The notes: generated from the letters alone by a model not told the origin. A DNA stretch of 57,359 bases from an uncultured Pelagibacteraceae bacterium (GCA_902526115.1 CABZJV010000004.1:1-57359), one strand, 5' to 3'; shown: positions 16,817-26,386, counted from the first letter of the stretch. A program made the numbers and translations.

Positions 16817-17686
16817 TTACTTTCTAAATCTTTTTATTAAACTCGAAGTATCCCAACGGTTTCCTCCTAAACCTTGAACTTCTCCATAAAATTTATCAAC
16901 AAGTTCTGTTACAGGTAATAATGAACCATTATTTTTAGCTTCTTCCATTGCAATTTTTAAATCTTTTCTCATCCAATCAACTGCAAATCCAAAATCAAAC
17001 TTATCATCAATCATAGTTTTATATCTATTTTCCATTTGCCAAGATTGAGCAGCACCTTTTGAAATTACTTCAATTACATCTTCCATATTTAATCCAGCTT
17101 TCATTCCAAAATTTATACCCTCAGACAAACCTTGAACAAGACCTGCAATGCAAATTTGGTTAACCATTTTAGCTAACTGTCCATTGCCTGGACCACCTAG
17201 TAATTTCATTTTTTTGCTGTAACAATCAATTTTGTCTTTAGCCTTTTCAAAATCTTCTTGATCGCCACCAATCATTACTGTTAAGGCACCATTTTCTGCT
17301 CCGGCTTGACCTCCTGAAACAGGTGCGTCCAAAGATCCAAAACCATTTTTTTTTGCATACTCATGAATTTCTCTAGCAATTGTTGCTGAAGCTGTAGTGT
17401 TATCAATATAAACAGAACCCTTTTTAATTGTTTTAAAAATACCTTTGTCACCAAAAGTAACTTCTCTTAAATCATTATCATTTCCAACACAGGTAAATAT
17501 ATATTCAGCATCTTTTGCAGCTTCAGCTGGAGTTCCGGCCATTTTACCCTTGTATTCGTCAATCCACTTTTCAGCTTTAGATTTTGTTCGATTAAAAACA
17601 GTTACATTGTGTCCAGCTTTTGATATATAACCAGCCATTGGATAGCCCATAACCCCAAGACCTATGAAAGCAACATTACAAGTCAT
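16817..17686 (-). CDS. 3-hydroxyisobutyrate dehydrogenase family oxidoreductase
   Basis: A 289-residue beta-hydroxyacid dehydrogenase. The Rossmann loop GLGVMGYPMAG is at residues 9-19, FNRT follows at the end of beta-2 and suggests NADP preference, the substrate loop DAPVSGGQAGAENG starts at 120, and the catalytic Lys173 is in GQLAKMVNQ. Relatives act on 3-hydroxyisobutyrate, tartronate semialdehyde or succinic/glyoxylic semialdehydes; the substrate is not resolved. The first of a two-gene unit with the PNPOx-like protein. Confidence 0.85.
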   Translation of the reverse strand: MTCNVAFIGLGVMGYPMAGYISKAGHNVTVFNRTKSKAEKWIDEYKGKMAGTPAEAAKDAEYIFTCVGNDNDLREVTFGDKGIFKTIKKGSVYIDNTTASATIAREIHEYAKKNGFGSLDAPVSGGQAGAENGALTVMIGGDQEDFEKAKDKIDCYSKKMKLLGGPGNGQLAKMVNQICIAGLVQGLSEGINFGMKAGLNMEDVIEVISKGAAQSWQMENRYKTMIDDKFDFGFAVDWMRKDLKIAMEEAKNNGSLLPVTELVDKFYGEVQGLGGNRWDTSSLIKRFRK

Positions 17687-17697
17687 AAATTTTTTAT

Positions 17698-18903
17698 ATG
17701 TTTAAGAGTTTAAGTTTAAAAGTACTTTTGTTTGGTTTTATTTTTACATTTTTTTCAAGTTTTGGACAGAGTTTTTTTTTAGGACTATTTAATTCCAGTA
17801 TAAGAGATGCTTTATCTATCACCCATGGACAATTTGGCTCAATTTATGCTTCAGCAACTTTGCTTAGTAGTTTAATTTTAGTTTGGATAGGTAAAAAAAT
17901 AGATGATGTAAATATTTTAAAATTTGCATCATATGTAATAATATTTTTATCAGTCTCATGTTTTATTTTTTCTAAAATTTCTTCAGTTATATTTTTATTT
18001 ATTGGAATTTTTTTAATGCGATTAGCAGGCCAAGGCTTATCTAGTCATACAGCCACAACAACTATTTCACGTTTTTTTGAAAAAAATAGGGGTAGAGCAT
18101 TAAGTACTTGCTGGCTAGGTTTATCTTTAGCTGAATTTACTTTACCAGTTTTAATTGTTTTTTTATTAACGTTTATTGAATGGAGAGATATTTGGCTTTC
18201 CATATCAATTTTGGTTATTATTATTTTACCTATTGTATCTTATTTTCTTGTTAAAGACGTTAAGTTAGAAACTAGAGAAAAATCTAATAGTACTGAAGAT
18301 CCTAAAGAAATAAGACAATGGAAAAGGATTGAAGTTTTAAAAGACTATAGATTTTATATAATATCTATGTCCATGCTAGCTATGCCTTGGATAGCGACAG
18401 GTTCATTTGTTTATCAATCATTTATAACTACTTCAAAAGAATGGGGCCCTTACATAATCGCACAATCATTTATGGCGTATTCAATATTTTCAGTCATTAC
18501 ACTATTTATTTCAGGTTTTATTATAGACAAATTTTCTAGCAGAAGATTATTAATCTATATGAACATTCCATTATTATTTTCAACTATTATACTTTTATCT
18601 TTTAATGCTGAAATTTCGTCATTTTTTTTCTTTGGTTTATTGGGTATTACAAATGGTCTTGCCAATGTGTTGGGATCTTCAACTTGGGCTGAAATATATG
18701 GAGTTAAATATATAGGATCAATAAAGGCTTTAACTACAGCATTAATGGTTTTTGCTACAGCTTTTGGGACCGCTTTATTTGGAATTCTTATAGATTTTGG
18801 TTTTACTATTGAGCAGATTGCTGTTGTTTCTGGGCTATATATTTTGACCTCATTAATTCTTCTTTATCTGGTTAAGAATAAGCTTAATCCTGAATATTTA
18901 TAA
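17698..18903 (+). CDS. Major facilitator superfamily transporter
   Basis: A 401-residue protein with about 12 membrane segments in two six-helix halves joined by a charged loop (residues ~185-215). The first half contains GQFGSIYASATLLSSLILVWIGKKIDD, a version of the MFS loop 2-3 motif, and LSSHTATTTISRFFEKNRGRALS is typical of the monocarboxylate-porter-like branch. The substrate is unknown. It is divergent from the dehydrogenase gene with only 11 bases between start codons, so the promoters must overlap coding sequence. Confidence 0.82.
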   Translation: MFKSLSLKVLLFGFIFTFFSSFGQSFFLGLFNSSIRDALSITHGQFGSIYASATLLSSLILVWIGKKIDDVNILKFASYVIIFLSVSCFIFSKISSVIFLFIGIFLMRLAGQGLSSHTATTTISRFFEKNRGRALSTCWLGLSLAEFTLPVLIVFLLTFIEWRDIWLSISILVIIILPIVSYFLVKDVKLETREKSNSTEDPKEIRQWKRIEVLKDYRFYIISMSMLAMPWIATGSFVYQSFITTSKEWGPYIIAQSFMAYSIFSVITLFISGFIIDKFSSRRLLIYMNIPLLFSTIILLSFNAEISSFFFFGLLGITNGLANVLGSSTWAEIYGVKYIGSIKALTTALMVFATAFGTALFGILIDFGFTIEQIAVVSGLYILTSLILLYLVKNKLNPEYL

Positions 18904-18945
18904 ATTATCCTTGATTTTTTAGGGCTCACTGTGTAGATACTCCGC

Positions 18946-19473
18946 ATGGCAAGAGTTACTGTAGAAGATTGTATCGATAAAGTAGATAGTCCTTATGAAT
19001 TAGTATTAGTTGCAAAAGAGAGAGCAACGCAACTTAATGCTGGTGTTGAACCAACAATCGATAGAGATGATGACAAAAATACAGTCATTTCTTTAAGAGA
19101 GATAGCAGACGAAAAAATTAATGTTTCAGACTTAACTGAAAGCGCAGTATATAAATTGAGAAAACATGTTGAACAAGTAGACGACACTGCTGAAGATGAT
19201 GAAGATATAGGTGATGAATTTGAAAATATGTACAAAGGTGAAATATCAAAAAGTGGTACTCCTATTTTACCATCAAAAAGAGCAAGAAAAACTCCAGAAA
19301 AAATTCAAGTTACAAAAGAGGACTTAGCTGAGTTATCTGAAACAGCGAAACCAGACATTGATGAAACAGTTGGTGAAGAGACAGTAAATGAACAAGGTGA
19401 AGTTTCATTAGACGAAGTATCAGATACGGAAAATCAAGAAGCAGAAGTAAATTCTGAAGAACAAGATTCTTAA
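18946..19473 (+). CDS. rpoZ: DNA-directed RNA polymerase omega subunit
   Basis: The first ~65 residues match alphaproteobacterial omega: [20 protein letters not shown], then VAKERATQL and [20 protein letters not shown]. Omega helps fold and assemble the beta' subunit. At 175 residues it is longer than typical omegas (about 80-130): residues ~85-175 form a highly acidic, low-complexity tail rich in Glu and Asp. The start has no Shine-Dalgarno. Confidence 0.93.
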   Translation: MARVTVEDCIDKVDSPYELVLVAKERATQLNAGVEPTIDRDDDKNTVISLREIADEKINVSDLTESAVYKLRKHVEQVDDTAEDDEDIGDEFENMYKGEISKSGTPILPSKRARKTPEKIQVTKEDLAELSETAKPDIDETVGEETVNEQGEVSLDEVSDTENQEAEVNSEEQDS

Positions 19474-19497
19474 ATTTTAATAGATACTTTAAATTAC

Positions 19498-20448
19498 TTA
19501 TCTAATTGGGTTTTCGCTTACAATTAGCTGGTCCCTAATTTTTTCTCTTAAATAGATATATACTCCAGCACTTATTATAATTGATACACCAATCAAAGTT
19601 TTAAAAGTAGGAATACTATCAAACAACACATAACCAGTAAGTATTGCCCAAACTATTAAAGAATATTCGTATAAAGAAACCACTGATGGAGAAGCAATGC
19701 TGTAAGCATTTAAAATAAAGTAAAATGCCAAAACACTAATAAACCCCATAGCCACAATAAAGGGCCAAGAATATCCTGGATTAGTAAACCATTCTCTAAA
19801 TATAAATTGAAATGTTGGATCACTAAAAGTATTAAATTGACCCTTGCCTGTAAAAATAAAAAATAAAATACTTATTATTATTGCCCCAAAGTACAGATGT
19901 AACATTTGTGTATAAACATTGTCTTTATCAGAGGTTATTTTGGTAATTGTCATTGATATAGCATAACAAAGAGCACAAGCAATTGGAGCAAGTTTCATAT
20001 AATCGAAATTACTAAAATCTGGATCCAATACAATAAATACACCAAGAAAGCCTGTTACAATAGCTAACCATCTCTTTATACCAACTTTTTCTTTTAGAAA
20101 TATAACTGCCAATATCGATACAAAGAAAGGACAACAAAAAAATAACGCATTTGCCATTGCTAAAGACATATAAGTTAATGAAATATAAAAAAAACTAAAT
20201 CCAAAAAAGAAACATATAACTCTTATAGATGTCAAAAGAGGGTAATATGTTTTTAAATTAATTTTTCTATTGGAAAATTTTAAAAAACTAATTAATAAAA
20301 ATAACGCAGCTATAGTTCTTCCAAAATATAATTCATATAAAGCTGCATCATTGTAAACAAATTTAATTAGTGCATCTTGAATTGAAAAAAAACCCATTCC
20401 GATAAGTATAAAAAGTATACCTTTTGGATTATTTTGAGCTTTTTTCAT
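19498..20448 (-). CDS. DMT family (EamA) transporter
   Basis: A 316-residue protein with ten membrane helices in two EamA repeats. The first repeat begins KGILFILIGMGFFSIQDALIKF and ends AVIFLKEKVGIKRWLAIVTGFLGVFIVL, the classic EamA pattern. The substrate is unknown. It follows the GMC oxidoreductase gene with a one-base overlap, so export or uptake of that enzyme's substrate or product is plausible. Convergent with rpoZ. Confidence 0.85.
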   Translation of the reverse strand: MKKAQNNPKGILFILIGMGFFSIQDALIKFVYNDAALYELYFGRTIAALFLLISFLKFSNRKINLKTYYPLLTSIRVICFFFGFSFFYISLTYMSLAMANALFFCCPFFVSILAVIFLKEKVGIKRWLAIVTGFLGVFIVLDPDFSNFDYMKLAPIACALCYAISMTITKITSDKDNVYTQMLHLYFGAIIISILFFIFTGKGQFNTFSDPTFQFIFREWFTNPGYSWPFIVAMGFISVLAFYFILNAYSIASPSVVSLYEYSLIVWAILTGYVLFDSIPTFKTLIGVSIIISAGVYIYLREKIRDQLIVSENPIR

Positions 20449-22028
20449 TAATTGAGTATAAAATCTGCAGCTCGTTCCGCTATCATTAGTGTGGGCGCAT
20501 TAAGATTTCCGCTTGTGATTTCTGGCATTACTGAAGCATCTGCAACCCTTAAATTTTGTAATCCATGAACTTTTAGTTTTTCATTAACCACAGCCATTTT
20601 GTCAACTCCCATTTTTAAGGTACAAGAAGGATGATAAGCCGTCTCTGCTTTTGATCTGATATATTCTTTAATTTCTTCATCACTTTGTTTGCTATCACCA
20701 GGGCCAATTTCTTTACCAGCATATGGCTTCATTGAGTTTTGTTTTAAAATTTCTCTTGCAACATGAATACATTTTACAGTTTCATTAAGATCATACTCGT
20801 CTTCTAAATAATTAAATTGAATTTTTGGATGATCGTATGGATTAGAAGTATTTAATTTTATGTTTCCACGACTTTTTGGTTGGTTTAGACTTGCATGTAA
20901 TTGATATCCATGCTTGTCGGGATCAACTTTACCATGATCAATAACAAATGAGGGAAAAAAATGAAATTGAATATTTGGATATTGTTTGTCTGGTGATGAT
21001 TTACAAAACCCACCAGCCTCTAAAAAGGATGTGGAGCATGGACCACTTTTATTTAAAAACCACTCAATACCTGCTTTAACCATATTAAATTTATTTATAT
21101 ATTTAAATAAAGTATCGGGAGTTTTACATTCTTGCTGAATATACGTTTCAAGATGATCTTGCAGATTCCTTCCTACTCCAGGAATATCTTTAATAACCTC
21201 TATACCTTTTTCTTTAATATGATTAGCTGGCCCAACTCCTGAAACCATAAGTAATTGTGGTGAATTAATTGATCCACCGCTAAGTATTATCTCTTTATTG
21301 GCATAAATTTTAGTAATTTTACCTTTTATATTTACTTCGAGACCTATTGCTTTTGTTCCATCAAATATTATTTTTTCGACAAATGATTCAATAAATACTT
21401 TTAAGTTAGATTTTTTTCTTACAGGATTTAAATAATATTTTGATGCACTTGCTCTTTCACCTTTATGGATTGTAACATCATACATACCAAATCCCTCTTG
21501 ATCTTCTCCATTCATATCTTCATTTATTTTATGACCAGCCTCTCCAGCAGAACTTAAAAATGCTTTAAATAATGGATTGGTATTTTTAGATTGATTTATA
21601 GGAAGTATACCATCACCACCTCTAAATTCGTTTTCGCCTCCTGACCAAGTTTCTATTTTTTTAAAATATGGTAAAACATTTTCATAATCCCAATCCTTTA
21701 GTCCAAATGAGGCCCATCTTCTGTAATCCTCTTTATTCCCTCTTACATAGACCATTCCATTATGAGCTGAACAACCTCCAATCATTTTTCCTCGGGGACA
21801 AAATAATCTTCTATTGTTTAGATGTGGTTCAGGATCTGAATAGTACTTAAAATTATATTTTGGATCATGCATTGTATAAAGTAATGCAAGGGGCATGTTT
21901 ACTTTCCAAATATCACTATTTCCACCAGCCTCGAAAATTGCGACACTGTTTTGTGAGTTTGTTGAAAGTCTATTTGCAAGTACACATCCTGCAGTTCCTG
22001 CACCAATAATTAAATAATCGAATTTCAA
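20448..22028 (-). CDS. GMC family FAD oxidoreductase (choline-dehydrogenase-like)
   Basis: A 526-residue GMC enzyme. The FAD-binding GAGTAGCVLANRLS is at residues 8-21, GGCSAHNGMVYVRGN matches the first GMC signature, GGSINSPQLLMVSGVGP the second, and the C-terminal YHPSCTLKMG holds the catalytic His of this family; the end is NAPTLMIAERAAD. Relatives oxidise choline or other primary alcohols. Its place beside a DMT carrier, a TauD-like dioxygenase and carnitine catabolism genes fits a quaternary-amine role, but other alcohols are possible. Confidence 0.86.
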   Translation of the reverse strand: MKFDYLIIGAGTAGCVLANRLSTNSQNSVAIFEAGGNSDIWKVNMPLALLYTMHDPKYNFKYYSDPEPHLNNRRLFCPRGKMIGGCSAHNGMVYVRGNKEDYRRWASFGLKDWDYENVLPYFKKIETWSGGENEFRGGDGILPINQSKNTNPLFKAFLSSAGEAGHKINEDMNGEDQEGFGMYDVTIHKGERASASKYYLNPVRKKSNLKVFIESFVEKIIFDGTKAIGLEVNIKGKITKIYANKEIILSGGSINSPQLLMVSGVGPANHIKEKGIEVIKDIPGVGRNLQDHLETYIQQECKTPDTLFKYINKFNMVKAGIEWFLNKSGPCSTSFLEAGGFCKSSPDKQYPNIQFHFFPSFVIDHGKVDPDKHGYQLHASLNQPKSRGNIKLNTSNPYDHPKIQFNYLEDEYDLNETVKCIHVAREILKQNSMKPYAGKEIGPGDSKQSDEEIKEYIRSKAETAYHPSCTLKMGVDKMAVVNEKLKVHGLQNLRVADASVMPEITSGNLNAPTLMIAERAADFILN

Positions 22029-22037
22029 AGCTTTAAC

Positions 22038-22865
22038 CTAAAGAGGATGATCTCCTTCAATAGCAATACGATCCATTACTCTTTCATGCCCTAAACCTCT
22101 TCCTGGAAAGAAATCTGTAAGACCCTGATGCAATGTACTTCTATTATCCCATATCGCTACCGCGTTTTCAGTCCATTTAAATCTACATGTAAAATCTAGC
22201 CTTTCTTGATGTGCAAATATTTGTTTTAGAATATCTTCACTTTCTTGTGCATCAGTATCTAAAATTTTTTTTGTATACATTGAATTTACATATAATATTT
22301 TTTTACCTGTCTCAGGGTGCGTTCGTACAATAGGATGTGCATTAGAATATTCGTCTAAGTTTCCATTTCCCTCCATTGCTTTATAGGCTTCTGTAAAAGC
22401 TGCTGCTCCCAGAGAGCTGTGAACAGCTTTTTTATCCCTAATTTTACTTTTAATTTTTTCATCTAAAGTTTCGTATGCTATTTCCATATTTGAAAACATT
22501 GTATCTCCACCTACAGGAGGAATTTTTAAAGATCTTAAAATAATTACTTTGGTAGGCTTAGGATTATAACTTACATCTGTATGCCAGGTTTCACCCCATT
22601 GACGTTTTTCATCTGGTTCTTTTATTATCCTTAAAATCTCAGGATAATTTTCTCTTCCCTTAACATAAATATGTCTCTCTAGTGGTCCAAATCTTTTAGC
22701 AAGATTAATTTGTTCCTCAGATGTAATATTTTGATCTCTAAAAAATAATGCTTTGTGTTCTAATAAAAGATTATTTATTTTATTCCAATTTTCTAATGAG
22801 GAATCTTTTAAATCAATTCCCAATATCTCAGCTCCAAGAGCTCCAGAAAGCATTTTAATTTCCAT
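22038..22865 (-). CDS. TauD/TfdA family Fe(II)/2-oxoglutarate dioxygenase
   Basis: A 275-residue dioxygenase with the metal triad WHTDVSY (HxD) and a distal His in IWDNRSTLHQG, plus the C-terminal RVMDRIAIEGDHP with the 2-oxoglutarate-binding Arg. The overall length and FFRDQNITSEEQINLAKRFG match the taurine dioxygenase group. The substrate is unknown and need not be taurine; no taurine transporter is adjacent. It lies 9 bases upstream of the GMC gene and is likely its operon partner. Confidence 0.85.
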   Translation of the reverse strand: MEIKMLSGALGAEILGIDLKDSSLENWNKINNLLLEHKALFFRDQNITSEEQINLAKRFGPLERHIYVKGRENYPEILRIIKEPDEKRQWGETWHTDVSYNPKPTKVIILRSLKIPPVGGDTMFSNMEIAYETLDEKIKSKIRDKKAVHSSLGAAAFTEAYKAMEGNGNLDEYSNAHPIVRTHPETGKKILYVNSMYTKKILDTDAQESEDILKQIFAHQERLDFTCRFKWTENAVAIWDNRSTLHQGLTDFFPGRGLGHERVMDRIAIEGDHPL

Positions 22866-22915
22866 TAAATTAACTTAATACTAGATCTTTATTTTGTCAA
22901 AATGTATAAGTATTA

Positions 22916-23251
22916 ATGTCCTTAGCCCAAGCATATATACTTTTAGCAATTGCTATAGCTGGTGAAATTATTTCTACAGGAACTCTTAAAGCAACAGAGG
23001 GTTTCACAAAATTTATTCCTTCATTAGTGTGTGTAGTAGCTATAATAATTTGCATGTATACAATGTCTCATGTCATGAGAGTTTTACCTATTGGGATTAC
23101 ATATGCAACTTGGTCAGGAGTAGGTATTGTAGCCTTATCTTTACTAGGTATTTTTAAATATAAACAGATACCAAATATTCCAACTATCATAGGTTTAGCT
23201 TTAATTATAATTGGAGTTTTTATTGTAAATACAATGAACAATAATCAATAA
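22916..23251 (+). CDS. SMR family small multidrug-resistance-type transporter
   Basis: A 111-residue protein with four membrane helices. The conserved Glu in helix 1 (AIAGEIISTGTLKA) corresponds to Glu14 of EmrE, and YATWSGVGIVALSLLGIFKYKQ is the SMR helix 3 signature. SMR pumps exchange protons for hydrophobic or quaternary cations, and some move betaine or choline. Its position between a dioxygenase and carnitine genes may reflect export of a quaternary ammonium compound; that is inference. Confidence 0.88.
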   Translation: MSLAQAYILLAIAIAGEIISTGTLKATEGFTKFIPSLVCVVAIIICMYTMSHVMRVLPIGITYATWSGVGIVALSLLGIFKYKQIPNIPTIIGLALIIIGVFIVNTMNNNQ

Positions 23252-23252
23252 A

Positions 23253-23720
23253 TTATTTTTTTAGTTTTGATAAAAATTTTAAATGATCTTTATTAAATCT
23301 TTTCCCGTTTAAATTAATAAAACTTTGCATTAAATTTATTTTTTCTTCCTCGAACTCTGAAACTTTTCTTTTTTTTAAATCTACATAAAGAGACAACAAC
23401 TCTATTGTTGCAGATAGTTTCTTAGATGATTTTTCAATCATTTCCAATTTATAATGTAATCTTTTTTTATCATGATCAAAATAAGTCAAAAATACTTCAA
23501 CCTCTTCACCTTCTTTGACTTCGTTATTATATGTTATATAAGTTTCTACTACCATTGTACTCATACCTGTAGTTTTGGCTGAATTTTCACCCATTTTAAA
23601 TTTTTGTAACATCACTTCCCAAGATTCATCAAATACCAACACATAGTAAGCTACATTCATATGTTTATTGTAATCGGTCCATTCCTTTTTGATAATTTGG
23701 TTAGTAATATGAAATGACAT
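23253..23720 (-). CDS. Hot-dog fold thioesterase (probable betainyl-CoA thioesterase)
   Basis: A 155-residue 4-hydroxybenzoyl-CoA-thioesterase-like protein. EWTDYNKHMNVAYYVLVFDE carries the conserved D-x-x-x-H-M-N-x-x-x-Y of this fold, with Asp as catalytic base. It is divergent from and 47 bases away from the BKACE and carnitine dehydrogenase genes. In L-carnitine degradation, a thioesterase of this type hydrolyses betainyl-CoA to glycine betaine, so the context suggests a CdhB role. Sequence alone says only acyl-CoA thioesterase. Confidence 0.75.
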   Translation of the reverse strand: MSFHITNQIIKKEWTDYNKHMNVAYYVLVFDESWEVMLQKFKMGENSAKTTGMSTMVVETYITYNNEVKEGEEVEVFLTYFDHDKKRLHYKLEMIEKSSKKLSATIELLSLYVDLKKRKVSEFEEEKINLMQSFINLNGKRFNKDHLKFLSKLKK

Positions 23721-23767
23721 TTTTTTATTTCCCTTGAGATTTTAATATATTATATATTGTAATCAAA

Positions 23768-24655
23768 ATGAGCAATAAGGTTTTCATATCATGTGCAATT
23801 ACAGGATCTGGCGATACAGCAAGCAAGCATCCAGATTTACCTAAAACTCCTGAGCAAATTGCTACAGCATCAATAGAAGCTGCAAAAGCTGGCGCTGCTA
23901 TTGCACACATTCATGTAAGAGAGGAAGATGGTACTCCAAGTCGTAGATTAGAATTATACAAAGAAGTTGTGGATAGAGTCCGATCAAGTGACACAGATGT
24001 AATATTAAATTTAACAACCGGTATGGGTGGTGATCTTGATATTGGTCAAGGAAAAAACCCTTTAGATTTTGGACCTATGACCGATATGGCAAATGTAATG
24101 GAAAGAATTGCTAATGCAGAACAATTTTTACCTGAAATATGTACTTTAGATGCAGGAACTTTAAATTTTGGAGACAGTTCAGTTATTACAGTTAACACTC
24201 CTAATGACTTAAGAAAAGCAGCAAAAAAATTACAAGAAATAAATGTTAAGCCAGAAATCGAAGCTTTCGATTTAGGTAATATGTGGTTTGGTGCTCAACT
24301 TTATAAAGAAGGATTATTGAGCGATCCACCAATGTTCCAAATGTGTTTAGGAATACCTTGGGGTGCACCTGCAACTACTTTGGCTATGCAAGCTATGAAA
24401 GATATAATGCCCAAAGAGGGGATTTGGTCTGGTTTCGCAATATCTAAAAATGAAATGCCGTTTGTAGCACAAACAGTTTTAATGGGAGGAAACCCAAGAG
24501 TTGGATTAGAGGATAATTTATATTTATCAAAAGGAAAATTAGCAACTAATGCACAGTTAGTTGAAAAAGCATCAAGAATAATCAATGAAATTGGTTATTC
24601 AACCATGACTCCTGAAGAAACAAGAGAAAAATTAAAACTTGTTAAACACAAGTAA
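23768..24655 (+). CDS. cdhC: BKACE family (DUF849) enzyme, probable 3-dehydrocarnitine cleavage
   Basis: A 295-residue beta-keto acid cleavage enzyme. Zinc ligands His47 and His49 are visible in AHIHVREEDG, LTTGMGGD and DAGTLNFG follow, and the C-terminal half has GNPRVGLEDNLYLSKGKLA with the conserved RVGxEDN. BKACEs condense a beta-keto acid with acetyl-CoA to give a CoA ester and acetoacetate. Overlap with a carnitine 3-dehydrogenase gene (TAATG) makes 3-dehydrocarnitine the likely substrate, giving betainyl-CoA. Confidence 0.86.
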   Translation: MSNKVFISCAITGSGDTASKHPDLPKTPEQIATASIEAAKAGAAIAHIHVREEDGTPSRRLELYKEVVDRVRSSDTDVILNLTTGMGGDLDIGQGKNPLDFGPMTDMANVMERIANAEQFLPEICTLDAGTLNFGDSSVITVNTPNDLRKAAKKLQEINVKPEIEAFDLGNMWFGAQLYKEGLLSDPPMFQMCLGIPWGAPATTLAMQAMKDIMPKEGIWSGFAISKNEMPFVAQTVLMGGNPRVGLEDNLYLSKGKLATNAQLVEKASRIINEIGYSTMTPEETREKLKLVKHK

Positions 24656-25596
24656 TGTCCAAATTAAAAAAGGTTGCAGTCATAGGCACAGGTGTAATTG
24701 GAGTAGGTTGGATTATCAGATGTCTAGCACATAATAAAATTGTTTATGCATTTGATAAAGATCTTAATTTAAAAAAAAATTTAGCAAGAGAAATTAAAAG
24801 AACTTGGCCATTTGTAAAAAAACTTTTTAATAAAAAAAAATTAAATTTAAAAAATTTTAAATATTTCACCTCTATCGAAGATACCTTAAGAGATGCAGAT
24901 TTTATCCAAGAATGTGCTACAGAAAATTATTCCTTAAAAACTAAATTAATGAGTTCAATTAGTAAATATTCAAAAAAAAATGCTATTATTGCCTCAAGCT
25001 CATCAGGTTTGTTGCCAACTAGAATTTATTCACATTGTAAATATCCAGAAAGAGCATTAATAGGCCACCCTTTCAACCCAGTGTATTTACTTCCAGCTGT
25101 AGAAATTGTGCCAGGAAAAAAAACTTCTAATAAGTTTATAAATCAAGCAAAAAAATTTTATCAATCTATCTCAATGAATCCTATAATGGTTAAAAAAGAG
25201 TTACCAGGATATTTATCAGATAGATTGCAGGAGGCTCTATGGAGAGAGGGTCTTCATATAATTAGTGAAGGTTATGCAACAACTAAGGATCTTGATAGAG
25301 CTATAGAGGATGGACCTGGATTAAGATGGTCTTTAATGGGAACTTTTCTAACTTTTCATTTAGCAGGAGGTAAATCAGGAATGAAACATATGTTAGAGCA
25401 ATTTGGTCCAGCATTAAAACTTCCATGGACAAAACTAAAAGCTCCAAATCTTTCAAGAAAATTAATTAATAGATTGGTTGAGGGAACAAAAAAACAATCT
25501 AAAGGTAAAACAGTTGAAAAAATTTCAATTATAAGAGATGAGTATTTAGTTGAACTTCAAAAACTTAGAAAAAAATACGAAAAAAAACTGAGATAA
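24655..25596 (+). CDS. cdhA: L-carnitine 3-dehydrogenase
   Basis: A 313-residue 3-hydroxyacyl-CoA-dehydrogenase-like enzyme with the NAD loop GTGVIGVGW (residues 11-19), FDKD at the end of beta-2, IIASSSSGLLPT, GHPFNPVYLLPAVEIVPG with the catalytic His, and GPGLRWSLMGTF. The last two motifs are typical of the carnitine dehydrogenase (LcdH/CdhA) subgroup. It oxidises L-carnitine to 3-dehydrocarnitine, the substrate of the preceding BKACE, with which it overlaps by one base. Confidence 0.85.
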   Translation: MSKLKKVAVIGTGVIGVGWIIRCLAHNKIVYAFDKDLNLKKNLAREIKRTWPFVKKLFNKKKLNLKNFKYFTSIEDTLRDADFIQECATENYSLKTKLMSSISKYSKKNAIIASSSSGLLPTRIYSHCKYPERALIGHPFNPVYLLPAVEIVPGKKTSNKFINQAKKFYQSISMNPIMVKKELPGYLSDRLQEALWREGLHIISEGYATTKDLDRAIEDGPGLRWSLMGTFLTFHLAGGKSGMKHMLEQFGPALKLPWTKLKAPNLSRKLINRLVEGTKKQSKGKTVEKISIIRDEYLVELQKLRKKYEKKLR

Positions 25597-25597
25597 T

Positions 25598-26386
25598 TTA
25601 ATCATTTCTTTCTGTGTGACCATCTACAGAGATCACTTGTCCTGAAACTCTCATAGAGTCGTCTGAAATTAAAAAAGAACACATTTTTCCTATATCTTCC
25701 TCCAAGATCCATTGCTTCATTGAACTCATAGAAATAAAATCTTTCTCAATCACTTTAGGAGAAATTTTGGTAAATTTTGCCTTATCTTTTATAACTCTTT
25801 TCATCCTGTCACCTTTTACAGTACCAGGACAAACAGCATTAACCCTAATATTGAACTTCCCAAGTTCCATTGCTAAGGTTTTTGTAATACCAATGATTGC
25901 CCATTTACTCGCTGCGTAAGGAGATCTTAGTGGAAAACCAAGTATACCTGCTGTTGAAGATATATTTACAATAGAACCATTTTTAGACTTTTTAATTAAT
26001 GGGATAGCCTGTTTTGTTAAGTAAAAATGACTGTTTACATCTATATGCAGTGTATTTTCCCAATCTTTGGATTTTAATTTTTCAAGTAATCCTGTAGGCC
26101 CTGCTACACCAACATTATTGATTAACGCATCAATTTTTTTCGTTTTCTTTTTAACTCTTTTGAAAAAATTTAATACCTGATTTTCATTTGATGCGTCACA
26201 CTCGTGAACGAAAAGTTTTTTATTATAAAGAGCATGTTTTTTTGTTTTAATTAAATATTTTTTGTTAATATCACAAATAAAAACAGTTGCTCCTCTTGAT
26301 AAGCATAATTTAGTTGTAGCCCAACCAATTCCAGAAGCACCAGCTGATATTAATACTTTTTTATTTTTTAAAGATTGATCGATCAT
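25598..26386 (-). CDS. Short-chain dehydrogenase/reductase (SDR)
   Basis: A 262-residue classical SDR: ISAGASGIGWATTKL gives the TGxxxGxG-like cofactor loop with Ser/Ala in place of Thr/Gly at its start, NNVGVAG follows, the catalytic Ser is in VNISSTAG and the YxxxK is SPYAASKWAI. Substrate unknown. It is convergent with the carnitine dehydrogenase gene, one base apart. A role in the osmolyte island is possible but unsupported beyond position. Confidence 0.85.
   Translation of the reverse strand: MIDQSLKNKKVLISAGASGIGWATTKLCLSRGATVFICDINKKYLIKTKKHALYNKKLFVHECDASNENQVLNFFKRVKKKTKKIDALINNVGVAGPTGLLEKLKSKDWENTLHIDVNSHFYLTKQAIPLIKKSKNGSIVNISSTAGILGFPLRSPYAASKWAIIGITKTLAMELGKFNIRVNAVCPGTVKGDRMKRVIKDKAKFTKISPKVIEKDFISMSSMKQWILEEDIGKMCSFLISDDSMRVSGQVISVDGHTERND

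Noticed and set aside
22038..22865. Gamma-butyrobetaine hydroxylase next to carnitine genes
   Set aside because: Length and motifs fit the taurine-dioxygenase group, and the N-terminal zinc domain of butyrobetaine hydroxylase is absent.
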